64,000 nt of DNA from Pseudomonas sp. (GCF_030698175.1 NZ_JAUYNT010000025.1:1-64000), one strand, 5' to 3'; counted from the stretch's first letter, positions 1 to 9,144 are shown. Translations and numbers: made by a program. The notes: a model not told the origin generated them from the sequence alone.

Positions 1-124
1 GGGGGGCCTCTCTACAAACGAGATCGCAATGCGTCTCTAGGGTGGGACGGCCTCCCCGGAACCTTACTGATTATCGTCAACAGCGTGTTTGAGCCTACTG
101 TTTAACGATGACCTCAACATACAA

Positions 125-286
125 GGGTGGGTTAGTGGCGCAGAGCTGGGTTTGCAGAGTCGTAGCGGTAGACGGGCGCCGCGTAACCCACCAAGCGATG
201 ATCGACTGACAACCGCTGGTGGGTTACGGCGCAACTGACTCCGTAGCGGTAGAGAGTCTGTGGTCATGCGCCTAACCCACCCTACG
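125..286. repeat. Two palindromic GGTGGGTTA...TAACCCACC elements in the left-end gap
   Basis: Two hairpin-type repeats lie back to back: GGTGGGTTA at about 126 pairs with TAACCCACC at 184-192, and GGTGGGTTACGGCGC at 218-232 pairs with GCGCCTAACCCACC ending near 281 and followed by CTACG. They belong to the GTAGGGTGGG family seen elsewhere in this window. A further single REP-like end (GCCGCTCCTAC) lies near 389-400. I see no supported gene in bases 1-429; the open frame across it on the minus strand is built from these repeats. Confidence 0.7.
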
Positions 287-429
287 ATTCTGCGACCAAA
301 GTGGGATTTGTGCTGCGATTGCGGCCCAATCGCGGGCGGCAGCCGTTCCATACGGCTCACTGCACTTCCCACATCCGTGTGGGGCGCCAAGGCCGCTCCT
401 ACGAAAGGCGGCGAAACGAGCATCTCGCC

Positions 430-1617
430 TTAGTTATCGCGGCCGGCATTGACGATCAGCAGGGTCAATAGGCCGGCCAGTAAGCCCCAGAACGCCGAGC
501 CAATGCCGTAAAAACTAATCCCTGAGGCGCAGACCATAAAGGTCAGCAGCGCCGCTTCGCGCTCGCGCGGGTTGTGCAGGGCGGCGCTCAGGCCATTGCC
601 GATCGAACCGAGCAAGGCGATGGCCGCCACCGACAGCAGCAGCGCGGTGGGCAGGGCGGCGAACAGCGCCACCAGGCTGGCCCCAAACACACCGGCCAGG
701 GCATAGAACACTCCGCACCAGATGGCCGCGGTGTAGCGCTTGCGCGGGTCTTCGTGGGCATGGGAGCCGGTGCAGATGGCGGCGGTGATGGCCGCCAAGT
801 TGACCCCGTGGGCGCCGAAGGGCGCCAGCAGCAAGGAGGCGCTGCCGGTGACGCTGAGCAAGGGTGAGGCCGGCACGTTATAGCCATCGGCGCGCAGTAC
901 GGCCAGGCCTGGAATATTCTGCGAGGCCATCGCCACCACAAACAACGGCAAGCCGATACTGATAATGGCGTTGAGGGTAAAGCTTGGCGTGGTCCACTGC
1001 GGCAGCGCCAGGCTCAGGGGCACGCTGGACAGATCGAGCAAACCCAGGTTGTAAGTCAGCAGGCTGCCGACCAACAGCGCCGCGAGCACCGCATAGCGCG
1101 GCTGCCAGCGCTTGAGCAACAGGTAGCTGAACAGCATCGCCAGCACCAAGGGGAGTTGCTGTTGGGCGGCCGGGAAGATGGCGCTGGCGATCCGAAACAG
1201 AATGCCCGCCAGCAGGGCGCTGGCCAGGGAAGCGGGCAGGTGGCGCATCAAGCGCTCGAAGCTGCCGGTCAGGCCGACCAGGGTCAGCAGCAGCGCGCAG
1301 ACCAGATAGGCGCCGATTGCCTCGTTAAAACTCACCCCCGGCAGGCTGCTGATCAGCAGGGCGGCGCCGGGCGTCGACCAGGCCACCACAATTGGCGCCC
1401 GGTAATGCAGCGACAGGCCGATGGTGCACACCGCCATGCCCAGCGACAGCGCCCAGATCCACGAGGTGATCAGCCCACTGTCGAGGCCGGCGGCTTGGCC
1501 GGCTTGAAAAATCAGCACCAGGCCGCTGGTGTGGCCGGTGAGCATGGCAATAAATCCGGCGACCAAGGCTGCGACTGAACTGTCGGCGAGGAAGCGCGGC
1601 AGGCGTATCCGGGGCAT
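430..1617 (-). CDS. BenE-family benzoate/H+ symporter-like permease
   Basis: The protein is 395 aa, hydrophobic throughout with about ten to twelve predicted membrane spans, and matches the BenE family (inner-membrane aromatic acid:proton symporters). The family-type N-terminal region (FIAMLTGHTSGLVLIFQAG) is visible. I chose the ATG at 1617 because it overlaps the stop codon of the upstream LysE-type gene (TGATG, one shared base), which implies translational coupling. The longer open frame to 1884 merely runs through that gene. No benzoate catabolic genes are nearby, so the substrate is unknown. Confidence 0.85.
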   Translation of the reverse strand: MPRIRLPRFLADSSVAALVAGFIAMLTGHTSGLVLIFQAGQAAGLDSGLITSWIWALSLGMAVCTIGLSLHYRAPIVVAWSTPGAALLISSLPGVSFNEAIGAYLVCALLLTLVGLTGSFERLMRHLPASLASALLAGILFRIASAIFPAAQQQLPLVLAMLFSYLLLKRWQPRYAVLAALLVGSLLTYNLGLLDLSSVPLSLALPQWTTPSFTLNAIISIGLPLFVVAMASQNIPGLAVLRADGYNVPASPLLSVTGSASLLLAPFGAHGVNLAAITAAICTGSHAHEDPRKRYTAAIWCGVFYALAGVFGASLVALFAALPTALLLSVAAIALLGSIGNGLSAALHNPREREAALLTFMVCASGISFYGIGSAFWGLLAGLLTLLIVNAGRDN

Positions 1618-2231
1618 CAAACTACTCCTGGCGGCGGCAGCAATATGGGGTAGAGCGACAGTACCAGCATCAGCGCCATCACATAATTGAACTGCCGTAG
1701 CCTGCGCGGGTTTTGTAAGGCACGGCGCAGCAGGCTGCCGGCCAATATCCACAGCGAGCAAGTGGGGTAGTTGATCAGTGCAAACAGGCCTGCGATCAAC
1801 AGAATCTGCGTGGCTATGGGTTGTGCCGGGGCATAGGTGCTGATGGCGGCGATGGCCATGATCCAGGCCTTGGGGTTGACCCACTGAAAGGCCGCCGCCT
1901 GGATAAAACTCATCGGCGAACCGCTGTTTTGACCGTTGGCCTGGGGCGCACCGGCGGTGGCGATTTTCCAGCTCAGATACAGCAAATAGGCGGCGCCGCC
2001 GTAGCGCAGCACGTTGTAGAGCGGCGGAAAGAGTTTTAATAACTCACCGAGACCAAAGCCGATGGCGCTGACCATCACCAGCATCCCCAGGCTGATGCCG
2101 AGCAAATGGGGCAGGCTGCGGCGCAGGCCGAAGTTAATCCCGCTGCTGAGCAGCATCATGTTGTTAGGCCCCGGCGTCACCGAGGTGACAAAGGCAAAGG
2201 CGATAAAGGCCAGCAGTAATTCAGTCGTCAT
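1617..2231 (-). CDS. LysE/RhtB-family amino-acid exporter
   Basis: 204 aa with the family N-terminal signature VTPGPNNMMLLSSG at about residues 17-30 and about six membrane spans. Members export amino acids or small metabolites across the inner membrane. The stop codon overlaps the start of the BenE-like gene, and a MarR regulator lies 133 bp upstream on the same strand, so the three could form one unit. The exported substrate cannot be read from sequence. Confidence 0.88.
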   Translation of the reverse strand: MTTELLLAFIAFAFVTSVTPGPNNMMLLSSGINFGLRRSLPHLLGISLGMLVMVSAIGFGLGELLKLFPPLYNVLRYGGAAYLLYLSWKIATAGAPQANGQNSGSPMSFIQAAAFQWVNPKAWIMAIAAISTYAPAQPIATQILLIAGLFALINYPTCSLWILAGSLLRRALQNPRRLRQFNYVMALMLVLSLYPILLPPPGVV

Positions 2232-2364
2232 ATAGGTCGCTCCAGCAATGGCTTATAGGCTATGCGGGAAGCGCTAAAGCGTCGCGGTACAGCGACTGAG
2301 TTGATCGCCCGTACAGTTTTTTGCGCCGGTAACTGCAGCCGTACAATCGGTGTTCTGTGCTGGC

Positions 2365-2820
2365 TTACTCGTCACCGGCCGTCGGTTGGCGGGTTTTCCC
2401 TAGTGCCTGATTGACCGCCAACCAGCCATTCACCGCCGCTTCACCGGCATCAGTGAAAATCCGTTGCAGCAGCTTGGCTTGCTCGCGGCGCAGGGCCTGT
2501 TCGAGCTTGGCGCCCTCGCGGGTTAAGCCGAGCAGGCGTTTGCGCTTGTCATCGGCGGCCGTTTGGCTTTCGACCAACTGCATTTCCATCAATTGGCGCA
2601 GCGGGATATTCAAGGCCTGTTTGCTCACCCCCAGGGCGGCCAACAGCTCCTTCATGCTCAGGCCCGGATAACAGGCGATAAAGAACAGAATGCGGTGATG
2701 CACCCGACTTAAACCCCGGCGCGCCAGCATCTCGTCGGGCTTGGCGGTAAAGGCCTGGTAGCCGAAGAAGAAAGCTTCCATGGCGGCCTGCTGAGTGGCC
2801 GTGCTTTTAAGGTCAAGCAT
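2365..2820 (-). CDS. MarR-family transcriptional regulator
   Basis: 151 aa with a central winged helix: LSRVHHRILFFIACYPGLSMKELLAALGVSKQALNIPLRQL is recognisable at about residues 39-80, with the usual helical dimerisation ends. It faces an aminotransferase gene across an 82-bp gap that contains a short inverted repeat (2854-2868). Ahead of it in transcription order are the LysE-type and BenE-type transporter genes. It probably controls itself and one of these neighbours in response to a small ligand, which is an inference. Confidence 0.85.
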   Translation of the reverse strand: MLDLKSTATQQAAMEAFFFGYQAFTAKPDEMLARRGLSRVHHRILFFIACYPGLSMKELLAALGVSKQALNIPLRQLMEMQLVESQTAADDKRKRLLGLTREGAKLEQALRREQAKLLQRIFTDAGEAAVNGWLAVNQALGKTRQPTAGDE

Positions 2821-2853
2821 GTTGACGTATCTACTGTGGCTGGAGTAATTTCG

Positions 2854-2868
2854 GTCAATCAGTTTGAC
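2854..2868. promoter_or_regulatory. Candidate MarR operator
   Basis: Perfect 5-bp inverted repeat GTCAA-N5-TTGAC in the divergent gap between the marR-like gene and the aminotransferase gene. The short arms and small gap fit a MarR dimer site. Another TTGAC copy lies at 2822-2826, next to the marR start. Assignment is by position only. Confidence 0.4.
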
Positions 2869-2902
2869 TTAATTTATTGCGTCTTTGCCACCGGTGATTT
2901 GT

Positions 2903-4069
2903 ATGGCCTTCTCCGAACGTGTTACCCGCCTGAAAAGCTCTTTGATCCGTGAAATTCTGGCCGCCGCCCAGCGCCCGGAAGTGATGTCATTCGCCGGCGG
3001 CTTACCCGCCGAAGCCATGCTGCCGAAAGTCGAGTGGGCCGAGATGCCCGCCAGCATGGGCCAATACGGCATGAGCGAAGGCGAGCCGGCGCTGCGTGAG
3101 GCGATTGCCTTTGATGCCCGCGCCTTGGGCGTGCCTTGCGATGCCAATCAGGTATTGATCGTTAGCGGCTCGCAGCAAACCCTGGATCTGGCCGCCAAGC
3201 TGTTTATCGATCCGGGCACCGAAGTGCTGCTCGAAGCACCTACCTATCTGGCCGCCCTGCAAGCCTTTCAGCTATTCGGCGCCGATTGCATCACCGTCGC
3301 CCAAGAGGTCGATGGCCCCGAATTGACTGAGTTGCGCACGCGGCTGGAGCAGCACAAGCCGGCCTTCGCTTACTTGATTCCAACTTTCCAGAACCCCTCG
3401 GCGGTGCGTTACAGCGAGGCCAAACGCGATGCGGTCGCGGCGCTGTTGGATGAGTTCAACGTCACCCTGATCGAAGACGAGCCGTACCGCGAGCTGGTGT
3501 TCGATGCGGGCAGCGCCACGCCTATCGTCAGCCGCCTGAAAAGCGCCAGCTGGATCTACACCGGCACCGTCTCCAAGACCCTGTTACCGGGCCTGCGGGT
3601 CGGTTTTTTGATCGCCACCCCGGACCTCTATCCGCACCTGCTGCGCTTGAAGCAATCGGCGGATCTGCACACCAATCGCATCGGCCAATGGCAGGCCCTG
3701 CAATGGCTGGGCAGCGAGAAATACCGTGGCCATCTGGCCGAGCTGCGGGACTTTTACCGCCTGCGCCGCGACGCCATGCAAACGGCCTTGCTGGAGCATT
3801 TCGCCGAGCTGGCCGAGTGGCAGATCCCGCAAGGTGGGCTGTTCTTTTGGTTGACCTTGAAGCAACCCCTGGACACCCGCACCCTGCTCAAACCGGCCCT
3901 GGCGCAAAACGTGGCCTTTATGCCGGGTGAGCCGTTTTTTGTCGATCCGGACCAGCATCCTGGTTATTTGCGGCTTAACTTCAGCCACGTGGCACCAGAA
4001 CGCCTAAACGAGGGTCTTAAGCGTTTGGCTGCGGTTATTCAGCAGGCTCAGGCCGATAAGCTGGCGTGA
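2903..4069 (+). CDS. PLP-dependent aminotransferase, class I/II (LysN/2-aminoadipate type)
   Basis: 388 aa, fold-type I PLP enzyme without a DNA-binding domain. Visible motifs: VSGSQQTLDLAAKLFIDPG (cofactor phosphate region), PTFQNPSAVRYSEAKRDAV, LIEDEPYRELVF (the Asp that contacts the pyridine nitrogen), and TGTVSKTLLPGLRVGF with the Schiff-base Lys. It looks like the 2-aminoadipate/aromatic aminotransferase group. I use the ATG at 2903; a TTG six codons upstream is less likely. It is followed 34 bp later by a GST gene on the same strand. Confidence 0.88.
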   Translation: MAFSERVTRLKSSLIREILAAAQRPEVMSFAGGLPAEAMLPKVEWAEMPASMGQYGMSEGEPALREAIAFDARALGVPCDANQVLIVSGSQQTLDLAAKLFIDPGTEVLLEAPTYLAALQAFQLFGADCITVAQEVDGPELTELRTRLEQHKPAFAYLIPTFQNPSAVRYSEAKRDAVAALLDEFNVTLIEDEPYRELVFDAGSATPIVSRLKSASWIYTGTVSKTLLPGLRVGFLIATPDLYPHLLRLKQSADLHTNRIGQWQALQWLGSEKYRGHLAELRDFYRLRRDAMQTALLEHFAELAEWQIPQGGLFFWLTLKQPLDTRTLLKPALAQNVAFMPGEPFFVDPDQHPGYLRLNFSHVAPERLNEGLKRLAAVIQQAQADKLA

Positions 4070-4103
4070 GTTGGGGCCAAACAAGCTGATTAAGGAGGCT
4101 GTT

Positions 4104-4706
4104 ATGTACAAGGTTTACGGCGATTACCGTTCGGGCAACTGCTACAAGATCAAACTGATGCTGGAGTTGCTCGGCATTGAGTATCAATGGGTGGCGATGG
4201 ATATCCTCAAGGGTGACACCCAGAGCGAAGCCTTCCTGACCAAGAACCCGAATGGCAAGATTCCGGTGCTGGAGCTGGACGATGGCACCTGCCTGTGGGA
4301 GTCCAACGCGATTCTGAATTTTTTGGCCGACGGCACGGCGTTTTTGCCCAGCGAACCACGGCTGCGCACCCAGGTGTTGCAGTGGCAGTTCTTCGAGCAG
4401 TACAGCCATGAGCCCTATGTGGCGGTGGCACGCTTTATCCAGCTGTATCAAGGCATGCCGGCCGAGCGCTTGACGGAGTACCAAGAGTGCCATGTGCGTG
4501 GCTACAAGGCCTTCAAGGTCATGGAGCAGCAACTGACGCGCACGCCATTTTTGGTCGGCGAGCATTATTCGATAGCCGACATCACCCTGTATGCCTACAC
4601 CCACGTGGCTCACGAGGGCGGCTTTGACCTGAGCCCTTATCCGGCCATACGCGCCTGGCTGGCACGGGTGACTAGCCAGCCAGGGCATGTGGAAATGCTG
4701 GGCTAA
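4104..4706 (+). CDS. Glutathione S-transferase family protein
   Basis: 200 aa. The N-terminal thioredoxin-like domain starts MYKVYGDYRSGNCYKIKL and contains NPNGKIPVLELDDGTCLWESNAIL (cis-Pro and the glutathione gamma-glutamyl site, about residues 49-72). The C-terminal all-helical domain includes FLVGEHYSIADITLYAY, the conserved N-capping box. Start chosen at the ATG 4104 because TAAGGAGG lies just upstream. Probably cytosolic detoxification or isomerisation; the substrate is unknown. Confidence 0.88.
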   Translation: MYKVYGDYRSGNCYKIKLMLELLGIEYQWVAMDILKGDTQSEAFLTKNPNGKIPVLELDDGTCLWESNAILNFLADGTAFLPSEPRLRTQVLQWQFFEQYSHEPYVAVARFIQLYQGMPAERLTEYQECHVRGYKAFKVMEQQLTRTPFLVGEHYSIADITLYAYTHVAHEGGFDLSPYPAIRAWLARVTSQPGHVEMLG

Positions 4707-4729
4707 CTGTGTAGAGTCGGAAACCGCTC

Positions 4730-4800
4730 GGTGGGTTACGCGGCGCACTGACTGCTAGGTGAGGTTTTGAGCCTGCGTGGCGCCGCTAACCCACCCTACG
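4730..4800. repeat. REPIN-like palindrome, GTAGGGTGGG family
   Basis: GGTGGGTTACGCGGCG at 4730 pairs with CGCCGCTAACCCACC, which is followed by CTACG ending at 4800. It fills the gap between the GST and VOC genes. Confidence 0.75.
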
Positions 4801-4859
4801 AAAACTCGCCGACAACGCATAATTGCGCCATGGCCTTTTTATTTAGTGGAGCGGCAATC

Positions 4860-5252
4860 ATGAAATTCGCTTACACCATCGTTTACGTCCCAGACGTTGA
4901 AGCATCGTTGAGCTTCTTTGAACAGGCCTTTGGTTTTACCCGGCGTTTTTTGCATGAGTCCGGCACCTATGGCGAGCTGGAAACCGGCGCCACCGCGCTG
5001 GCCTTTGCCGACCATGAACTGGCAGCGATGAATTTCTCCGCAGGCCATGTGGCCGCCCACAGCTCGCCCAAGCCCTTGGGCATTGAACTGGGCTTCGTTA
5101 CCGAAGATGTGCCGGCCGCCTATGCCCGCGCGCTGGCCGCCGGGGCCGTGGCGATTGCCGCGCCGCAGAGCAAACCCTGGGGGCAGGAAGTGGCCTATGT
5201 GCGTTGCCCGGATGGCAGCTTGGTGGAGCTGTGCACCACTATGGAAGGCTAA
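4860..5252 (+). CDS. VOC (glyoxalase/bleomycin-resistance) family protein
   Basis: 130 aa, single vicinal-oxygen-chelate domain: KFAYTIVYVPDVEASLSFFEQAF at the N-terminus, ending VAYVRCPDGSLVELCT with a metal-binding Glu. The fold usually forms a dimeric metal site. Start at ATG 4860, preceded by a GGAGCGG-type ribosome site; the longer open frame upstream runs through a REPIN and is not coding. The function could be lyase, dioxygenase or antibiotic binding and cannot be narrowed. Confidence 0.82.
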   Translation: MKFAYTIVYVPDVEASLSFFEQAFGFTRRFLHESGTYGELETGATALAFADHELAAMNFSAGHVAAHSSPKPLGIELGFVTEDVPAAYARALAAGAVAIAAPQSKPWGQEVAYVRCPDGSLVELCTTMEG

Positions 5253-5292
5253 GCGCTCGTCGGTGCACTCTGATCTTGGCGGTATGCACAGC

Positions 5293-5355
5293 GTAGGGTG
5301 GGCTTCAGCCCACCAAGGGTTGCGTTCAGATGCGGTGGGCTAAAGGCCACCCTAC
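5293..5355. repeat. REPIN of the GTAGGGTGGGC family
   Basis: GTAGGGTGGGCTTCAGCCC followed by ACC at 5293-5314 faces an inverted partner ending GGCCACCCTAC at 5355. The pair sits in the convergent gap between the VOC gene and ovoA, 20 bp from the ovoA stop. Confidence 0.82.
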
Positions 5356-5374
5356 CAATCGCGTAGGTCGAGCC

Positions 5375-7492
5375 TCAGCTAACCCGCCGCCAGAGGCTGA
5401 CCTCAGACAAACTGTGCTGAAACTTGTGGCGGGTTTCGCGAATCACGAAGGGGACTTCTTGTGGCGGCGCCAGCAGCTGAAAGTGTTGGTTGAGGATGGC
5501 CTTGAGCCCGTCGAGGGTACTGAAACTCTCCCCATCTTTTTTGAAGCCGCCCAGCCAAGCCTCGCGCGGGGTGTGCTCGGTCAGCCAGGTGTAGGGCGAG
5601 GCCAGCAGCAGGATACCGCCCAGATTGAGCCGCTTATGCACGGCGGCCAAAAACTGCGCGGGATCGTACAGACGATCAATCAGGTTGGCCGCCAGGATTA
5701 GGTCGTAGCCACTGAACTGCGGCTTCAGATTGCAGGCATCGCCCTGGAAAAACTCGACCTTATCGCGCACCTGATCCAGCCCCAGCTCGTCGAGGCGGCG
5801 GGTTTGGTAGCTGACCAACTCGCCTTCTTCGCAGCGGGTGTAACGCAGCTGGCCCGTCTCAGCCAGTTGCACGCCCTGGCCGATAAAGCGCGCTGAAAAA
5901 TCAATCCCCGTCACCCGGGCAAAGTGTTTGGCCAGCTCGAAACTGGCCCGTCCGCAGGCGCAGCCCAGATCCAGGGCTTTTAATGCCGGCTGGTCGGCCA
6001 TGGCCTGGATGGCCAATTGCGCCAGAGCGCGGGAGAAATTCGGCACGCCGAAGTAGCTGTCGCCGTAATGAAACTCGGCATATTCGCTGAGCAACTTGTC
6101 GTGTTCGTAATTGGACGCGGGAATCATGGCGGGGCTCTCGGCGACTATGTAACGGAAACCGGCGTGCTGGAAAAAATGCCGGCGAAAGGCGTAACGGGCG
6201 CTGCGCAGCGATTGATTGCCGCAGGAGATCCACGAGCCACCTTGGAATAGGTTGTGCCGCTGATCGAAGGTCGGCGTGCTGAAGTCGTCGTAGATCGGCA
6301 GCACTGCAAAGCCATCGAAGGGGTAGGTCGGCGTCTCGCTCCACTGCCAGACATTGCCGCGCACGTCATAAAAATCGCCATGCTTGAACCGATCCACCGG
6401 GCAAGGCGAGGCATGGTGGTCGAGCTGGATATTGGCCGTGGCACGCTCAGGGGGGCGCTCGTCGCTAACGCCGGTGTGCTGGTACAGACGCTGCCATTGG
6501 TCTTCGCTTGGCAGCCGTACCGGCCGGTTAAGTTGCGCGGCCTGCCAGTTGCAAAAAGCCTTGGCTTCGAGGTAATTGACCTCCACCGGCCAGTCCCAGG
6601 GCATGGCGATCTCTTCGGTCAGCAGGCGCAAGCGCCAGCCGCTGTCGCTGTGGCGCCAGAACGTCGGCCAGTGAGCCTCGGCATAGTCGCGCCAGGCCAG
6701 GCCTTCGGCGTCCCACCAGCGCGGCTCGCTGTAACCGTTGTCGGCGACAAAGGCCAAGAACTCCTGATTGCTGACTAACAACTGGCTGGCTGCAAAGGCC
6801 GGCACCTCGGCCCGGTGCTGGCCGTATTCGTTGTCCCACCCGTACAGATCATCGCTGGCCGCCTTGCCCAGTTGCACCACACCGGCCGGCACCGGCAACA
6901 GCTGGTTAAGCGGCGCCTGGGTTTGCGCCGTGCTCGGCCAGGGTCGCCACTGTGGATGGGCGCGCACCAGCTCCAGCGGGTGTTGGCGGATCAGCACCGA
7001 GGAGGTTTCCAGGTGGATCAGCTCGTGCTCGATGCCCATCAGAATCGCCCACCAGGGGTTCTGGGCATCAATCGGCAAGCTCAAAGGCGCCGTGCGAATC
7101 ACCTGGCTGACCAGCTCGCGCACTTGCCGGCGGTAGTCGCGCACGGCCGCCACGCTGGGCCAGTCGTAGTTATCTTCGTTGAGGTCGTCCCAGCTCATTT
7201 CATCGACGCCCACGGCAAAGATCGACTCGAAGCGCGGGTTGATCCGCTCGTTGATCAGTCGCGCCAACAGCAGTTTATTGATGAAAAAGGTCGCGGTATG
7301 GCCGAAATAGAAGATCAGCGGATGGCGCAGGTTGATCGATTTTTGCAGGAAGCCACGTTCATCGGCCAGCAGCTCGAACAATTGCTCATAGCGGCTAAAG
7401 GTGGCCAGAAAGTAGGCGAGGATCTCTTCGCGTTTGCTTGCCACATCGCCAGCCAGCAGGCTGGGCGTGCGCACAGTGGTTGGGCCTGGCAT
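5375..7492 (-). CDS. ovoA: OvoA: 5-histidylcysteine sulfoxide synthase fused to 4-mercaptohistidine N1-methyltransferase
   Basis: 705 aa. It makes the thiol-histidine antioxidant ovothiol: an iron enzyme joins cysteine to histidine C5 with oxygen, and after C-S cleavage by another enzyme the ring is N-methylated. Order of domains: DinB-like (about 20-180) with the iron ligands HELIHLE at 156-162 (H-x3-H-x-E); FGE-sulfatase-like (about 200-460, ending GNVWQWSETP and GGSWIS...RYAFRRHFF); SAM methyltransferase (about 485-705) with ALDLGCACGRASFEL. The length matches OvoA fusions and is longer than EgtB, which lacks the methyltransferase. No dedicated C-S lyase is adjacent. A MocR gene lies 172 bp upstream on the same strand. 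Confidence 0.93.
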   Translation of the reverse strand: MPGPTTVRTPSLLAGDVASKREEILAYFLATFSRYEQLFELLADERGFLQKSINLRHPLIFYFGHTATFFINKLLLARLINERINPRFESIFAVGVDEMSWDDLNEDNYDWPSVAAVRDYRRQVRELVSQVIRTAPLSLPIDAQNPWWAILMGIEHELIHLETSSVLIRQHPLELVRAHPQWRPWPSTAQTQAPLNQLLPVPAGVVQLGKAASDDLYGWDNEYGQHRAEVPAFAASQLLVSNQEFLAFVADNGYSEPRWWDAEGLAWRDYAEAHWPTFWRHSDSGWRLRLLTEEIAMPWDWPVEVNYLEAKAFCNWQAAQLNRPVRLPSEDQWQRLYQHTGVSDERPPERATANIQLDHHASPCPVDRFKHGDFYDVRGNVWQWSETPTYPFDGFAVLPIYDDFSTPTFDQRHNLFQGGSWISCGNQSLRSARYAFRRHFFQHAGFRYIVAESPAMIPASNYEHDKLLSEYAEFHYGDSYFGVPNFSRALAQLAIQAMADQPALKALDLGCACGRASFELAKHFARVTGIDFSARFIGQGVQLAETGQLRYTRCEEGELVSYQTRRLDELGLDQVRDKVEFFQGDACNLKPQFSGYDLILAANLIDRLYDPAQFLAAVHKRLNLGGILLLASPYTWLTEHTPREAWLGGFKKDGESFSTLDGLKAILNQHFQLLAPPQEVPFVIRETRHKFQHSLSEVSLWRRVS

Positions 7493-7548
7493 GGACAGTT
7501 CTCAAAAAAGCGATGGGCTAACCATAGCCCCGCAAATGTGACTGGCGC

Positions 7549-7574
7549 CACGTTTTTTTGCCGGGCAAAACGTG
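7549..7574. other. Palindrome upstream of ovoA
   Basis: CACGTTTT...GCC pairs with GGCAAAACGTG (11 bp of stem interrupted by a three-T bulge). It lies in the 172-bp gap between the MocR-type gene and ovoA, both on the minus strand. No run of U follows the stem, so it could be an operator or mRNA structure rather than a terminator. Confidence 0.4.
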
Positions 7575-7664
7575 AACTGTTGTTGCAACTCCGAGGCATC
7601 GTTAGTGTTGCCAGGGGCGCCGACTGGCGCTGACGGCACTGGCAAGAATGTCGGCGGTAGCGGG

Positions 7665-9075
7665 TTAGAAGGAGGCGATAATGCGCCCGAGCACTTTCAT
7701 CGCTTGCTCGTTTTGCTCGTTCCAGGGATGGCCGTAATTGAGCCGGGCGCAGTTGCCGAAGCGCCGGGTCGCCGAGAAAATCGGCCCCGGTGCGAGGCTG
7801 ATGCCTTGTGCCAGCGCCAGTTGAAACAGCTGCAGGGAATCCACCTGGGCCGGGAACTCAAACCACAGAAAATAGCCGCCACTCGGTCGCGTGACGCGGC
7901 TGTCGGCCGGGAAGTAGCGCGCCGCCGAGGCCAGCATGGCGTCTTGCTGGGTTTCCAGGCTGTGGCGCAGCTTGCGCAAGTGGCGGTCGTAGCCGCCGTG
8001 CTGCAGGTAGTCGGCCAGCGCCGCTTGCGCCGGCACCGAAGGCGAGATGGTGGTCATCAGTTTGAGCCGGCTGATCCGCTCGGCATAGCGCCCGCCGGCC
8101 ACCCAGCCGACCCGGTAGCCCGGCGCCAGGCACTTGGAGAACGAGCCGCAGTGCATCACCAGACCGTCGCGATCGAAGCTCTTCACCGGCTTGGGCGGCT
8201 GGCTGCCGTAGTAGAGCTCGGCGTAGACATCGTCCTCGATCAAGGGCAGCTGGTGCTGTTGAAGCAGCTGATAGAGCGCCTGTTTTTTCGCCTCGCTCAT
8301 GCTCGCGCCCAGGGGGTTTTGCAGGCTGCTCATAAACCAGCAGGCCTTGATCGGCAACCGTTGCAAGCTGTCGGCCAGGCAGTCGAGATCGATGCCCTCG
8401 CGCGGGTGTACGGGGATCTCTACCGCCTTGAGTTTCAGCCGCTCCAGCACCTGCAAACAGGCATAAAAGGCCGGCGCTTCGATGGCCACCAGATCGCCCG
8501 GTTGGGTAACGCATTGCAGGCACAGGTTCAGCGCCTCCATGGCGCCGTTGGTGATCACCAGTTCCTGTTGGGCCAGGTGCACGCCGCTGAGCATATAGCG
8601 CAGGGCGATCTGCCGGCGCAGGTTGGGATTGCCCTCGGTCATGTCAGTGATCACCCCGTGGGCCGGCATGTCGCGCAGGCCGTGGGCCATGGAACGGGCC
8701 AGGCGCGCCAGCGGAAACAACTCGGGGCTGGGGAAGGCCGAGCCGAATGGCACTGTGTTTGGGTCTTTCAGCGAGCCGAGCACCGAGAACACCAGTTCGC
8801 TGACATCCACCTCGCTGGTTTGCGCCTGCCGGTTGCTCAGTTGCGGTTCCGGCAGCGGCCGTTGGGCCTGCGCGCGGACGAAGTAGCCCGAGCGCGGCCG
8901 GGCCTGGATCAGCCCGCGATCTTCCAGCAGGTAGTAAGCCTGGAATACCGTCGACGGGCTGACCCCGTAAGTGCGGCTGGCCTGGCGCACCGAGGGGGCT
9001 TTTTCGCCGGGCGCCAGCACTCCACTGCGAATCAGCGCGGCAATCTGCTCGGCAAATTGTTCGTAACGTTTCATC
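7665..9075 (-). CDS. MocR-type (GntR wHTH + aminotransferase) transcriptional regulator
   Basis: About 469 aa from the ATG at 9075 (MKRYEQFAEQIAALIRSGVL). The open frame continues in phase to 9167, so starts at 9090 or upstream are possible. Domains: GntR winged helix (about 1-75, APGEKAPSVRQASRTYGVSPSTVFQAY) followed by a fold-I aminotransferase domain with SSLQNPLGASMSEAKKQAL and HCGSFSKCLAPGYRVGW (PLP Lys). Such regulators sense amino-type ligands through PLP. The gene next door encodes a CcoG-like protein, the same pairing as the P. aeruginosa regulator MpaR (PA4132) beside PA4131, so it may be an MpaR-type regulator; that is inference from gene order. Confidence 0.85.
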
Positions 9076-9093
9076 CGCTCGGAGCCCATCAAA

Positions 9094-9118
9094 CACTGTG
9101 CTAGAGGCGGACACTGTA
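9094..9118. promoter_or_regulatory. Candidate MocR operator (direct repeat)
   Basis: Two identical ACACTGT heptamers at 9094-9100 and 9112-9118, 18 bp apart start to start, just upstream of the preferred start of the mocR-like gene. MocR regulators commonly bind direct repeats. The position favours the ATG at 9075 over upstream starts. Confidence 0.38.
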
Positions 9119-9144
9119 CTGGCTGATTAGCCTGCATGCGATCT

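Noticed and set aside
125..286. Repeats considered as CRISPR
   Set aside because: They are inverted pairs dispersed in many gaps, not evenly spaced direct repeats with unique spacers; no cas gene is present.
64..423. 119-aa open frame at the left end
   Set aside because: Made of palindromic repeats and Arg/Pro/Ser-rich; no ribosome site or homology features.
1618..1884. Upstream extension of the BenE-like gene
   Set aside because: It overlaps the LysE-type gene in another frame and is not membrane-like; the TGATG overlap gives a better start.
7572..9104. 510-aa open frame on the plus strand
   Set aside because: It is antisense to the MocR gene, has low-complexity His/Gln/Arg content and matches no family; high GC third positions create such shadows.
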